Positions 33,567-44,672 of a stretch of 64,000 nt of DNA are shown piece by piece. Each line of letters opens with the position of its first letter. Position 1 is the first letter of the stretch. The stretch is from Poa pratensis (lineage: Eukaryota; Streptophyta; Magnoliopsida; Poales; Poaceae): NCBI GenBank assembly GCA_947311845.1, contig CAMZMU010000040.1:54815360-54879359 (forward strand), written 5' to 3'. The translations under genes were made by a program, and so were the position numbers. Below the pieces are notes generated by a model, which searched no databases, was not told where the DNA came from, and was given only the letters and a program-made list of their open reading frames with translations.

Positions 33567-34274
33567 GACAAGAAGCTCGTCCTTGAGCTTGAAAGAAGAA
33601 TAGTCTGCCATAAAAGACTAAGCCACTCAGGAACACTTGCTTGTTTCCAGCACATCATGCGCCTCTTCTTCAGAAGCATCCACCCAACAAGCATAAAGGC
33701 GCTCGCAACAATGGTCGGAGCTGTTCTTGTCGTCACAGTTATAGCAAGGGTCCTTGTCAGGTCGCTCGTCCATCTCGACTGGCTACCGCATGAGTGGCCG
33801 CCTGTTTGGCAATGCCACCGGAGCCTTGGGCGGAGCCACAAGTTCTGTAGTAGATGGCCTAGCACCTCCACAAGAGTTTCCTTTGGGAATGGGAGTGGAA
33901 AAACTGTCTTCTGGTGCGTCACGCTCCTCGTATGGCCGTGCATGATCCATGGCATCCTCTAGTGTTGTCGGGTACATGAGTTTGACGTATGTGTTAATCG
34001 ACTTATGGAGACCAGCCACGAACAACTCCACTTGGTCCGCCTCTGTGAGTCCTTCACACATGCAGACGAGGGTTAAGAAATTCTCTTTGTTGTCGCCGTG
34101 AGAGCCAATTTGACGCAGGTTCTTGATCGCCACCAGCTCGGTGTTCCGAATTTTAGGCCCAAAACACGGGTTCAGCAAAGAACTAAACTCATCAAAGGGC
34201 GGTGCGCCATGCGCCAGCTTGAGACGCTGGTACCATAGTGATGCTCTCCGGCCAGATGATAGGATGCGAGCCAC
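33560..34274 (-). pseudogene. Gag remnant of the short LTR element
   Basis: The open frame 34274-33783 encodes ASLWYQRLKLAHGAPPFDEF, then LTEADQVELFVAGLHKSI, the core of a Ty3/gypsy gag. Further downstream, in another frame (about 33750-33690), a CYNCDDKNSSDHCCERL-like segment looks like a decayed zinc knuckle. Stops and frame changes follow until the poly-C tract. It would not make a functional gag. Confidence 0.7.
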
Positions 34275-35055
34275 ACCTTGCCTCTTTCCAGTGTGCCCTG
34301 CCCATCAATGCAACACGAGTGAGCCATGGCAGCGCATCTTCTGATCCATCGAAGATGGGGAATTCCAGCTTGTGAAATTTGGGATTCCACGCGCAGGTGC
34401 CCTCTGGTCTAGAGGGGAAACTGTGGTGGGGGCTCTGCTTTGGCTGAGAGGGATCCTCTTTGCTTACGATTTGACTAGAGCTGCCCTTCTCCAGGCATGC
34501 AATGGCACCCAGGTGGCTCTAGCGTTCTCCTTGAGGCCACAATGGCAACCTGGTTGGCTGTTGATTGCTCTTTGAGGTCAGCAATGTCCGCCTCAGTCTT
34601 GTGGAGGACGGTGTTCTGCAGGTCATCGACGATCTCCTTCCGTGCAGCAGCGAGCTTCTTGTCGAGAAGCTTTGAGATGTCAGCGAGGGCATGGTTGTTT
34701 GTGGTGGGGAAGATCCAAGGATTGATGAATCTGATACCAAGTTGTCACGAGCTAGTTGTGAGTGGTGGGAGGCCTGAGGCGAACTGGTTTAGGTTTGGGT
34801 GTCGTGATGCCCTACGGATAGATCGTATCTGGAGGAGAACCTCGCCTTTTCTCTGTTTATTTCTTTGATACGTATTACACGAGTACTATCTGGCTTTATA
34901 TAGGAGCCAGCCTACTGGAGATAGAAACCTTATTCAAATAGGACTCCTGACTCTTAACAACTATTATTTGGAAATAAAGAAAGGTAACAAATCCTAATAT
35001 AGGAAGGTTTAGATATGGCCTTATTGCTTGCACCGCATGACAATTTCACTATTGA

Positions 35056-36732
35056 TCTATATATAAAAGCGTGAAGCGAATCGGCAACTGTAGTCTACAG
35101 GAGAGGCGAGATAGCAGTGCCACGCGGCCTCTGCGCCGTCCGATCCTCGATCCGACGGCCCAGACGCGCCGCGGGCACTGTAGGTGGAACAGTAACGCGG
35201 CACGCCCGTCCGTCGACGATCGGACGGCCCACAGCACACGCGCGTGATGGTTTCGCAAAGAAGCCCCTCGCTGAGCGAGAAATCAAAACCGCGGTCCACC
35301 ATCTACCGCTGTGAGGGGCGTTTTCGCAAATCGAATCGGCAACTGTAGTCTACAGGAGAGGCGAGATAGCAGTGCCACGCGGCCTCTGCGCCGTCCGATC
35401 CTCGATCCGACGGCCCAGACGCGCCGCGGGCACTGTAGGTGGAACAGTAACGCGGCACGCCCGTCCGTCGACGATCGGACGGCCCACAGCACACGCGCAT
35501 GATGGTTTCGCAAAGAAGCCCCTCGCTGAGCGAGAAATCAAAACCGCGGTCCACCATCTACCGCTGTGAGGGGCGTTTCCGCAATTTGCGAAAAACTCGA
35601 GGACTTCCTTGCAAAAATTACAGCGAGCCCCCTCTTCCTCTCCTTCTCTCTCTCGCGACCATCGCGTCGCCGTCGCCGCCGCCACGGCGCGCCGCCCCTT
35701 CCGACCTCCCCGCCCAGATCTGTGGCCACCGAGAGATGCAGCGTCGCCGGCTCCGCCTACTCGCCGAATATCAGCTGCAGGGACGCCGCGCCGTCGCAGG
35801 GATCGTCGCCGCCGTGTCCGCGGGCCTCCGCCGCTTCCGCGCGCCTCCGGCGGCGCTCCGGCAAGAAAACGGAGGCGGCGCCGCCACCTGTGGTCTTCTC
35901 GCGTCGACGCGCATCCAGCGCGCTAAGGCGCACGTCCTGGAAAGGCGTCGTTCGACGACGGCGAGCTGCGCGCCGCCGCGGCCGCTCCGGCCACCGCTGA
36001 CGTCAGCGTGACGCCGCAGGCAATCTGGGCTGGCCAGTTGGGCCAGTACGTGGGCTGGGCTAGCCGCTGAGCCACTGGCTCGGCCTTTTTCCCTTTTTTT
36101 TCTCTTCTTTTTTTCCTTTTTTCCCTCTGTTTTTTCTCCCTGTTTTCAAAACAACTTCTACAAATTTTAACAAAAAAAAAAACTCAAACATTAGGAGTAA
36201 TCAACAAAATTTTGAAAAAAAAAAAAACCAAATGAATAAATTTCCAAACACATTCACGAATTTGTGAAATTTTAAAGTTCAGGGAATTTAAAACTTCACC
36301 ACTACCTAAATTAATTATGTGTGAGACCCACATGCCAGAAATTTTGCAAAAAAACAGTACAATATATTCTAACGTACGGTTTGAAATATTGCATATAAAA
36401 ATACACGATAAATGTTTCAACTACAACAAACTTTAACAAAAAAAACACAGGAAGAAAACAAAAATACCAAATATAATATATTCAAAAATGTAATAAACTG
36501 TAATATTTAAATTAATTTCTACTTGAATTTACTGATTTCCACATCATTTAACTTTTTCCAGATTACTTTACCCATAATTTAAAACAATTTAAAAAAAACA
36601 AAAAAAAACTTCAAATTCATCCAGAATGCGCTTTCTTCTTAGAAGCAATATAATTCATCATTTCAAATACCTTCCAAATTTAAATTTTTTTCACCCCACA
36701 CAGGCGCGGCATAGCCGCGTTAATTTCCCTAG
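35056..36732 (+). mobile_element. Non-autonomous Helitron A with GC-rich cargo
   Basis: It starts TCTATATATAAAAGC directly after an A (35055). It ends CTAG (36729-36732) before a T, as Helitrons insert between A and T. A hairpin CGCGGC/GCCGCG with a 3-nt loop (36705-36719) lies 9 bp upstream of CTAG, the Helitron terminator structure. The first 530 bp is a 255-bp tandem duplication, the middle is GC-rich (35640-36060), and the tail is A/T-rich. It is related to the Helitron at 44797-47674. No Rep/helicase is encoded. Confidence 0.8.
35077..35586 (+). repeat. Two-copy tandem duplication, 255-bp unit
   Basis: 35077-35331 and 35332-35586 are almost identical, beginning CGAATCGGCAACTGTAGTC. Only a handful of substitutions separate them. 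The duplication makes several mirrored chance ORFs. The single-copy equivalent in the related Helitron is near 44840-45030. Confidence 0.9.
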
Positions 36733-37779
36733 TCTTATTGTAATAGCAAGACAAAGCAATGTAGTAGGATTGCACGTCCATAATTTCTAGCACGATATAT
36801 AGTTTTCAAAATGGCCAATTAATACACATCTTTTGTCGGACTTGGTTGTTGTTGGGTAAAAATAGAATAGAATAATTCTGAGCGGGTTTAGAAGGGCCAA
36901 GTTATTAAAACGGCCGGTTGCCTACACAATTCAAACAATTACCACGCAAATTATGTGGCTTCTTGTCTAGTAAGAACGACAAGAGCAAATTTGACCAAGA
37001 ATTAAGCACTAACCACGAGACAAAGTGGAAAAGATGATCCTAGAACAAATTACTTATTGACAACTCATAGACTCCAAAATTCTTTACTATAAAATAGTAT
37101 TCACATGGGGGTACACCTAAAATTTGTAGTATTGCAACTTGTTTTTTTGTTAGCTTGTTTGTTACATATTAAAATTTCCAAAACGGTGTATCATGTTTTG
37201 TACATATTTAAGAATACTAGGTAAAAGGACACACACATACACATAATGCAATAACAAGTATAAATTGACTACTGAAGTAGTGTGATACCTTTTTTTCCTT
37301 AGATTATGGATGATTTTTTTTTTGTAACAAAATATATTCTTAATAAGGCCAACCTTAAAAATGGTTTTGCAACAAAATAAAGTTTGTTAGCACAAGAATA
37401 TATATCTATACTACTATTAAAAGAGCAAACATGTGTTGATACATTAAATTTGATCCGTTCAATATTTGATCAACGATCCATATCGCTCCAATGTTTGACA
37501 ACTCAACACACCTTTTCAGTTCGTGATAATTACATGGATTGCCACCTCCAATTAAAAGAAGCAGGTCCCTGTAGAAAAAAATAACAAGCTCGTCTTGCGC
37601 CGCCAATTGCGACGCCGTTGCAGCTGCGGCTCGGCTTCTCCGGCGTGGCGCGGACCACGATACGGTGATCGTAGTGGGGAGGGCCGCTCGCTGTGGCCCG
37701 GAAGTGGGGCTCGCTCGGCGAAAGTGCAGCGTTGTCCGACAACGTCATCCCGCAGGCGGAGCCGGTGGATTGTGATTAC

Positions 37780-37990
37780 CGCTGTGTTCCGCAAGGGCCC
37801 GCTGGTGCCGCTGCCTGTGCAGAGGATGGCCAATTACGTGGACACCATGGAGGTGACGAGGGGAGCGGACGACCTGCCGGCTGCCGGGGTACTGGGTGGC
37901 CACCGGCGCCAAGCTGTGCGTGGAAGGCGGCAAGATCACGCTCAGGGCCAAGTACTCGATCGCTGCTCATCTCGGTCCAAGAGGACGATC
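37780..37990 (+). pseudogene. Captured fragment of a MACPF/CAD1-like protein gene (C-terminal part)
   Basis: The frame reads KGPLVPLPVQRMANYVDTME then VTRGADDLP, and after a frame change GYWVATGAKLCVEGGKITLR followed by AKYSI. This resembles the C-terminal end of plant MACPF-domain proteins (CAD1/NSL1-like), which typically close with a GYW-x-TGAKL-x-EGGKI-like motif; the assignment is from memory. Only about 70 codons survive, with a frameshift, inside Helitron B. It is certainly not functional. Confidence 0.5.
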
Positions 37991-38429
37991 GTTGAAAATT
38001 GAAATTGTGCATATGTTGTACAGTACAGAGTTGGATTACACCTATCTTCTTCTAAATCAGGATCAGTTACTGGGTCCAGAAAAAGAATAGATGAGCTTTA
38101 AAAAACAAATAAAAAATATATATTTTGAACCGGACAAGAGCCATAAAAGATGTTTCTCACAGGCAGTTATTTTCTTGTAGTAAATCAGAATCAGTTAGAC
38201 GGTGTTACTCGCCGTGGTCACCGTACACAGCTATACGCAAGTTATTACGGTCACCGAATACGTGCCGGTGTGTCGTAGATGGTCACTGTAGCATGTAGAG
38301 CGCCATATTTGCTGATGTGGCAAGTGGTGATCCCATCTGTTAGGCCCATCAGTTGACAAAAAATTACGAATACAAAAAAAAAAAGACTAAATTGAAAAAT
38401 AGCCGCCGTTGAAATGACATGAACAAATG

Positions 38430-38950
38430 AACTCCCCGACTCCGTCGACCTCCGCTGCCGATGACGACCGAGCCGAGCTCCAGCATCCACGCGCTTCCTC
38501 TCCTGCTCAAGCGTCGACGGATGTATCAGGACTACAAGGGCGGGTTCGTGCTGAGCTATGTGGAGCGGTTTGGCAAGGCCACGAGCTCCATGGCCAAGCT
38601 CGCGACGCTCCGACGCGGCCTGGAGCTGGCGCTAGAGAAGGGGCGTCGCGGAGACGAGGCTGCCGAGGTCGGCCAAATGTGGTGTCAGCATGGTGGATCC
38701 CGGGGTGGGGGCGCGGTGGATACTCTCTAGCGGCGGCATCGTGGTTTCTCGGATAGAGAACACAATCTCCGTTCGGTTCACGCCTCGGCCGGCAAGCTCG
38801 GTGTTCCCGCGACTGTGGCCCTCTCCGAGCTCTACCTCCATGTCTGTTATATTCGACTCGCTGTTTGCATTTGACTTGCCGAAGTAATCCTGCTGAAGAA
38901 CCTCCAATCACTGGATCCACGCTCGTCTTTTCCGCCTCCGGCGTCCCCCG
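38430..38950 (+). pseudogene. Second GC-rich captured block in Helitron B, unidentified
   Basis: A GC-rich stretch starts with an open frame at 38461-38730 (MTTEPSSSIHALPLLLKRRR, YVERFGKATSSMAKLATLRR), and 38890-39060 continues GC-rich. The protein is not recognised. Composition against the A/T-rich Helitron flanks suggests captured exon or 5' gene sequence. Confidence 0.3.
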
Positions 38951-39804
38951 CCGCCTCGCCGATCTCCCCCGCTAAAGATCATCCGACCCGGCACTAGGGT
39001 CTCGGAGCTCCGCAACACTCTGATCTACCTGGTCGGCATGGCCGCCGCGACTAGAACGTGACTATGCGCGGCAACTCTCCACGCACACGCCGTTGCCATC
39101 ATATATTTTCAGGAGATAGATTGAGACTCGAGTGGTGGCGTGTCCAATTCTTTTTTTCCTTTCTTCGAGTGTTCGATTTGGGTAGGTGGGTAGTATTTTT
39201 TTACGTTTGTTTTGAAACAAATCCATCATGATGATTTTAAATATATTTTTATGATAGTACTAAGACCTTTTGCACAATTGTTCTTATTGAATATATTAAA
39301 ATTGGAATCATGCTTCTTATTGAATATATTAAAAATTGGAATCTTGCAAGCATGCAGCTAATCATGTGGTCTTTTGATGTTAACGTTTATGAAATAGTTC
39401 ACGGGAAAAATTATGTCCGACACCCGCAAACAGCTTTATATTCTGCTTTCTATGTTAGAATTTGATTTTTAACATTCATTTTGAATACGTGCGTTGCACG
39501 TGCACGTCTACTAGTATTAATAAAAGATAGAACTATATGGAAATATGTAGGTTACATATAGAAAAATGTCTATTGTTGACTTTACTGTAATAATAGTATT
39601 TAAGATAAAACATTGATAGATGTATTGTAAGAAAGACATACATTTAATGACAAGATGAGTTATGACGAGATAAAAATGTTTAGTAAGAATAGACACGGTG
39701 ACTTGATTTCATATCAGTTTGGTAATACAAACACCGTCGAGAAAGAGTTGAGTGCAATATGTCGAGCATTTATATAGAAAAAACATAATACCGAAGATAA
39801 TTTT

Positions 39805-40735
39805 TGTCACACCCTGAGACCGGGCCTAGTAGAATAACAGCCGCCACGCGCCTATAAACTTAAAGGGCTATAAACGCGCTAGGTGTAGAAAAACCGGCGT
39901 AAAACTAGCACAGTGGATCACAAGAAACTCAATTAATACTCATTTTATAAGATTATTACAATTACAAGAATAAAGTAAATTCTTTAGTCGTTACCACCCA
40001 GCTGGTCCAACCTACTCTTCGGATGATGAAGTCTTCCGCTGCGCACTCTGATCCTACTGTCGACTGCATCTAAAATCAAATGGAAATAAGGGTGAGTACA
40101 ACGAACCAGATCATACACTTTCATATAATTTGTAAATGCATTAGGTTTTCGAAAATACAAGAACATTGTTGTCAGAATATTAGGCATATTAAAAATCATG
40201 GTGCCACACATGAAGGTGAGCTTCCCAAACCCGGGAGTCACACGGGTGTGATTTTACGTTTTTACACTCTTAAGAGGGGTACTCCAACGTCGACAGCCTC
40301 AATTACAACCACACAGACTCCATAAGAGCAGAGCTCTTGTACCCGTTAAGACCTGGACACCTTGACATACTGATGTCGGTACATACCTGAACTGGGACCG
40401 GTACAATATGATCACCCTCGTAGAACCAAGTTTTCTTTTATAAAAACCTTGATTTCATTCCATATCAAATATACGTTCTCAATGCGTGACTTGTATCGGT
40501 GGCTCCCATAGATCCATCACCACATACTGACACCAGCGCATATCAATATATATCTCGTGCCACTGAGATATCATACATTTTAACAGCAAAGCATACTTTA
40601 CAAAATACAGGAAGGACTAGGAACAGTTTGCCAACACACACACCCTAAATACCTGTAGTAAGAAGCCACGTTGCACCGTAATGATTAAGGTGTGCTACTT
40701 TGTACTACCCTGGTAACCCTGCCATTATCTACTAA
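39805..40735. other. Unresolved repeat, possibly LTR-like
   Basis: It begins TGTCACACCCTGAGACCGGG, a style of LTR start common in grass gypsy elements, after an ATTTT. I could not find a matching right end or a TSD, and no coding domain is visible. It lies in intron 4 of the F-box gene. Confidence 0.3.
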
Positions 40736-40742
40736 TCTACTA

Positions 40743-40898
40743 CTGCCTCCGTTCCAAAATATAAGATTTTTTAGGTATTTTACATGTTGACTAGATGCGG
40801 CTAAATGAGTGAACTTACTAAAACATGTATATATACATATAGATACATGTAAATATAGAAATAATACTAAAATATCTTATATTTAGAAACAGAAGGAG
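40743..40898. mobile_element. Stowaway MITE (156 bp)
   Basis: The inverted termini CTGCCTCCGTTCCAAAATAT and its imperfect complement (ATATTTAGAAACAGAAGGAG) are flanked by TA (40741-40742, 40899-40900). This is the Tc1/mariner-type Stowaway pattern. The adjoining 40900-41675 is A/T-rich with no gene. Confidence 0.85.
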
Positions 40899-41675
40899 TA
40901 GTTAGTATGATCGGTGCATGCACTAGTACTACTAGCTAGTTAGTGATCAGGCAACAACAAGACACGTTAGATTCCCACTTAATCAACTTCTCTAATTTTT
41001 TTGCAAGCAGATATTAATATCTAATTTTAAATCTGTATTAGCAAAATAAACGTAATTATATGGCCACACCATTTAACTCAAATTTATTAATAACCCAAAA
41101 TTTTGGGTTATCACAACTTTTTCCATAATGCAGATAGTAAAAAAAGAATGGAAATGTCATTTTCTTACTTAACTAGATTGCGATAGAGAGATTAGAGAGA
41201 ACAAAACTTAACAACCCAAACAATAATAGAAATATTAGGTCAAATAATTATAATTTGGTTATGGTTTTGGGGTCATGGTTTAGTTTATGAATCAAGTTTT
41301 ATCTTATTGTGAAGCGCACCAGTACTGTATGTTTACCAAGTTTTGTTTTTGATGGGTTTAGACAAAAAAGGTATATAAAATAGAATTCTCTAAATTTCCT
41401 ATGAAATTCCTTGAATCAAGTATGACATAATTTTTTCAGTGGCAACATTGTGCAAGTTTCAATATTAAGTCCATAACGGTACTGTATGAGAAAATTCCAC
41501 GAGGTTAGACACAAGGAAAATTTCCATGGGGTTTCAAACCGTGTAGTGTGGAAAGTTCAGATAGATAAAAAAAGATGAGTACATAGCTACCCACGTGGAT
41601 ATGTTCACCATATCAAAACTAGACAAGGCTTAACAGATCGCCAAATTTCTGTATGCAATGTCGTCATGAAACATA

Positions 41676-41957
41676 CTCCCTCCATATCAAAATGTAACGT
41701 GTTTTAGTATTTTTGGACCCACATTTATCTTGACATGTTCATGTGCAAGATTTTTTTTGGAATCTTGCACATGAACATGTAAAGATACATGTGGATCCAG
41801 AAATGTTACTTTCTCTGTCCATAAAAGTCATAAAAGGATGTCTCAACTTTGCCTAAATGTGCATATATCTATACATGCAAATTTAGACAAAGTTGAGACA
41901 TCCTTTTATGAACAGAGAAGTAAAACATCTTACATTTCGATTTCGATACGGAGTGAG
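41676..41957. mobile_element. Stowaway MITE hosting a second Stowaway
   Basis: The outer termini CTCCCTCCATATCAAAATGT and ACATTTCGATTTCGATACGGAG(TGAG) are flanked by TA at 41674-41675 and 41958-41959. A near-perfect inverted repeat of about 40 bp sits around 41740-41790 (AATCTTGCACATGAACATGT and complement). The inner insert interrupts the right arm. Confidence 0.8.
41819..41920. mobile_element. Nested Stowaway MITE (102 bp)
   Basis: The termini CTTTCTCTGTCCATAAAAG and CTTTTATGAACAGAGAAG are flanked by TA (41817-41818, 41921-41922). The arms extend inwards (AAGGATGTCTCAACTTTG and its complement), so almost the whole element folds into one hairpin. It sits about 160 bp before exon 5 of the F-box gene. 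Confidence 0.85.
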
Positions 41958-42435
41958 TAATTCGAAGCATAGATTATTGTGATGTGGTCATCAACTATTC
42001 AACTACACCTTGTTTAGATTAGCTCAAGAACAAAGCACACATGCTGAAAATGCGAATGATTTCCACGGACTTCGTTTTGTAGAGCATCATACTGTGGAGC
42101 TGTCGCCACGTGACGGAGGCCGGGCTGGTGGCACTGGTGAACAAGTGTCCAGAACTGGAGTGCATCAACGTCGGCGGGATGCGGGTGTCGCCGGAGAGCT
42201 TCGCCGGACTGCTCTCCATCAGCCCTGCTCTGCGGATAAGGTCCATCCCGCGGATCCTCAACGCAGATGTGCAGGTCTCCTGATGGAAAAGATGCCCCTG
42301 CTATGTATACAATGATCCATTTCTCCAGGGAAATTACTATCGAAAAAATGATGCGACTATTGTGATGTTCTTGATTCATATTGTGTTGATGTGTTGAATG
42401 TGCTGTGCATATGTTGACTTGTACATGTTACAAAG

Positions 42436-42441
42436 AATAAA
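42436..42441 (+). terminator. Possible poly(A) signal of the F-box gene
   Basis: AATAAA lies about 155 bp after the stop codon (TGA 42281-42283) in T-rich 3' UTR-like sequence. Use is inferred. Confidence 0.45.
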
Positions 42442-44293
42442 ATTGTAAGATTGGCATACTCTTCAAGACTGCATATCTGGACTACTGAATCTGTATGTTG
42501 TACAGTTACAGGCTTACAGTGCCGTTTATTGATTGTGAGATAATTTGACAAAAACTTCCTTGCCCGAGATGTACTTGTACTGGGAGATGGTACTGATCCT
42601 GAGTTATCAGTGTTTTCTTTTGGGTTCTTGTTATTCATTTATTCATTATTATTGCTCTACTATATAATATGGCTTGAGGTGATGGTTGGTGGTACGTAAT
42701 TTAATTGCCCTTAAAGTTGGTGTAAATTATCCACCATGCCTAAACGATTCGAGCCCCACGAAGATAGAAAAGAAAAAACGAATCGAGTCAACTATGTAGT
42801 CTGGCCCCGTAAAAAAAACTATGTAGTCTGGCTCCGCTTCATTCTAGGCAACAGAAAAAATCTAGGCGACGGAGTGCTCACGCGGGACGCGGCTGGTCAG
42901 CGGTGACCGCGCACCACGCCCGCATCCCCTACCTGCCTCGCGTCGATCCACCATGCTCGTGAGCATGCACGAGCAGAGCAGAGCAGAGCAGTTCGTGTAC
43001 GTGTATGAATACAACACGGTCTCACATGGAGTTAGCTCCTGTTAAAAAAAAGCATGAATTTAGTTACGCACGCACGGATAAAGATCCATCCAGCGGCTTG
43101 TGTGCTAGCTCTACTAGCAATGTTTGTACGTGTCCGTGTCCGTGTCCGGCCGTCGCCGTTTGGCAACTCGCCGAGTCGCGTCGTCTGGTCCGTGCTGATA
43201 CCAGTGACATCATCATCTTTGTCGATTCATCCAGCCAGGCGCCTCTCCGACGGCCATTCGATGAGTTCCCATCGTGTTGCCGTTTTAGCGACCAATTGAC
43301 GGCCTTGTCATCGCCGTGAGACGAAAAAGGGCGTGCCGTGCTTTTCTGGCTCAGACCTTGAGACATCGAGTGACCGTCACTGAACCAAGTCGCCAACCTG
43401 TAGAGGCTACTCTCAATCGGCCATGAGCCACGCTGAGGTTAGCCGTCCATCATTGGGCCTTCCATCTATGCCTGGTCTTTTTCCACTACTTCGTTGCTCC
43501 CCTCAACCAACCTCGCCGATTACGATGAGACTCACCGGTCCCCACCGGCTTATGATGTGGGTCCTCTACTTCGTTACATGACTGGCTTCTACGTTAACAC
43601 AAGCCGTCGCCCTGTTGCCAAGCATCTTGACTACATCAAGCCTACCTCTACAAATGTTGCTTCCCCTTCACAGTGTTACCCTAGACAAAAGCTACGCGAA
43701 TATGAGGTTTCAGGTGTACACATTCTGGGCACAAGCCACGTGTACCACAACATGCATTCACTCTTGGGCCAAACTACCAGTTGCTAGCACTTTGGCCGCC
43801 CAGAAGGAAAACTCCTAGAACTATTGTATAGTATAGATCTGAACACCAACTAGAAGCTAGGCCTGCGAAGATACAATACACGGGTATCGCCCGAGGTGGC
43901 TGTAATGTGAGGGGAACGACTTTTATAAATAGGTTCAAACACAACATTGCCCTCTACGAAAATAACAACAAAAACAATCAGACATAGTATAGATGGCGCA
44001 CAAGAATGTTGTGCCTAAATGTGATGTGCCTTAGATCTTCCTAAACGTGATGTGCTTTAGACCGTTGCACAACTATCAAGAGAAGATTGTGATGAGGATT
44101 CATGTTCGACTATTTCGCATACTTGTGCATTTTTAGTCTATACTTTTTTCCCTTACCATTATTTATTTGTCATTTACAAAGAGGGGACTAACGAGATTTG
44201 GGTGGCTTCCTTGATGTGTGATGACCAAAACATATAAAACGAGGCAACACATGGACATTCAACTACATAACTATAGTATGGTATATATAAGCT
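42442..44293. other. Intergenic stretch without recognised gene
   Basis: This is mixed-composition DNA. A 97-codon frame at 43494-43787 (MLPSTNLADYDETHRSPPAY...) has no recognised domain and no gene context. A short repeat ACTATGTAGTCTGGC occurs twice near 42795-42830. Nothing else is supportable. Confidence 0.4.
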
Positions 44294-44672
44294 CAGATGG
44301 GGCACCTAGGAGCATGGGCACCAGGATGGAATACGAACAGTTTTAAGTATGTAGACATATACATATACCTTGGGTATGTATAACTTAGGTATGTAGGAGG
44401 TACATATGATTTTGGGTATGCACATTATGGGGTATGCATACCTAATAATGTGCACATACCTAAATTATTTATATATATACCTGATCTGTACACGTACAAT
44501 TGAACACACATACCCAAGGTATATATAACATGTAGATACCTCGAATACACATACCCAAGGGTATGTATACCTCCTATATACCCAACATGTGCATACCCGA
44601 GGTATAGGTGTCATCTACATACCCAAAATGTACTGTATTCTATCCAGGTGCCCAGGCACCAGGGAGCATCTG
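44294..44672. mobile_element. Foldback/MITE-like element with GGGTATGTATACC motifs
   Basis: The left arm (GATGGGGCACCTAGGAGCAT, CACCAGGATGGAATAC) and right arm (GTATTCTATCCAGGTGCC, CACCAGGGAGCATC) are inverted repeats. The interior contains about a dozen GGGTATG/CATACCC motifs in both directions, several as the palindrome GGTATGTATACC-like. No TSD was confirmed. Confidence 0.6.

Larger units (their letters stand above)
33204..35042 (-). mobile_element. Short non-autonomous LTR retrotransposon with gag remnant
   Basis: Direct LTRs are 33204-33519 and 34743-35042 (about 300-316 bp; ends TGTCA/TGACA, the outer left end mutated to TCTCA). On the minus strand the 5' LTR is the right one, followed by TGGTATCAGA (about 34726-34736), complementary to initiator tRNA-Met. 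The 1.2-kb interior holds a gag remnant and a long C tract. AATTT occurs at both outer edges (33199-33203 and 35042-35046, the latter overlapping the LTR end by one base), a probable but imperfect TSD. No pol is present. It sits in intron 4 of the F-box gene. Confidence 0.82.
37405..39514 (+). mobile_element. Non-autonomous Helitron B carrying gene fragments
   Basis: It begins TCTATACTACTATTAAAAG after A (37404). It ends CTAG (39511-39514) before T, with an ACGTGC/GCACGT hairpin (39487-39501) 9 bp upstream. The empty site is preserved in the paralogous segment at about 24265-24285, confirming both boundaries. The cargo includes a MACPF-like fragment (37780-37990) and another GC-rich exon-like block (38430-38950). 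This is the classic gene-capture pattern of plant Helitrons. No Rep/helicase is present. Confidence 0.85.
37020..39730 (+). repeat. Diverged duplicated segment, copy 2, interrupted by a Helitron
   Basis: 37020-37404 plus 39515-39730 align with 23896-24480. The gap in alignment is exactly the Helitron at 37405-39514. The segment lies in intron 4 of the F-box gene in the same orientation as copy 1. The stretch 36733-37019 between Helitron A and this segment shows no gene. Confidence 0.75.
31218..42283 (+). pseudogene. F-box/LRR (RNI-like) protein gene, five exons, 7-bp frameshift in exon 3
   Basis: F-box proteins recruit substrates to SCF ubiquitin ligases. Exons by splice sites and protein continuity are 31218-31336, 31434-31580, 31673-31815, 32246-32344 and 42083-42283. 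The N-terminus has the F-box (HVERLPADLLAQVLTLLP, then DLAM..GVSRRWRRAV). Four RNI/LRR-type repeats follow: ITDKGLLDISSAACVGNLTS, VSLWGLAGISDKGVV, LQHLNIGGTFITDETLYAVA, and HVTEAGLVALVNKCPELECI. The spliced length would be 233 residues without the lesion. This resembles a small conserved plant F-box/LRR family (Arabidopsis At5g67140-like, from memory). Exon 3 carries the tandem duplication TGCTGGG-TGCTGGG (about 31683-31696), which breaks the frame; removing 7 bp keeps every later exon in frame. Intron 4 is about 9.7 kb and full of transposons. Confidence 0.85.

Noticed and set aside
33492..33962. 156-codon ORF with a proline run
   Set aside because: It is the poly-C tract plus antisense of the gag remnant in the short LTR element.
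35499..36011. 170-codon plus-strand ORF and overlapping frames
   Set aside because: GC-rich Helitron cargo with open frames in several phases, Arg/Ala/Pro-dominated translations and no recognisable domain.
43494..43787. 97-codon ORF as a small gene
   Set aside because: No domain, no promoter or splice context, and alternative overlapping frame open as well.
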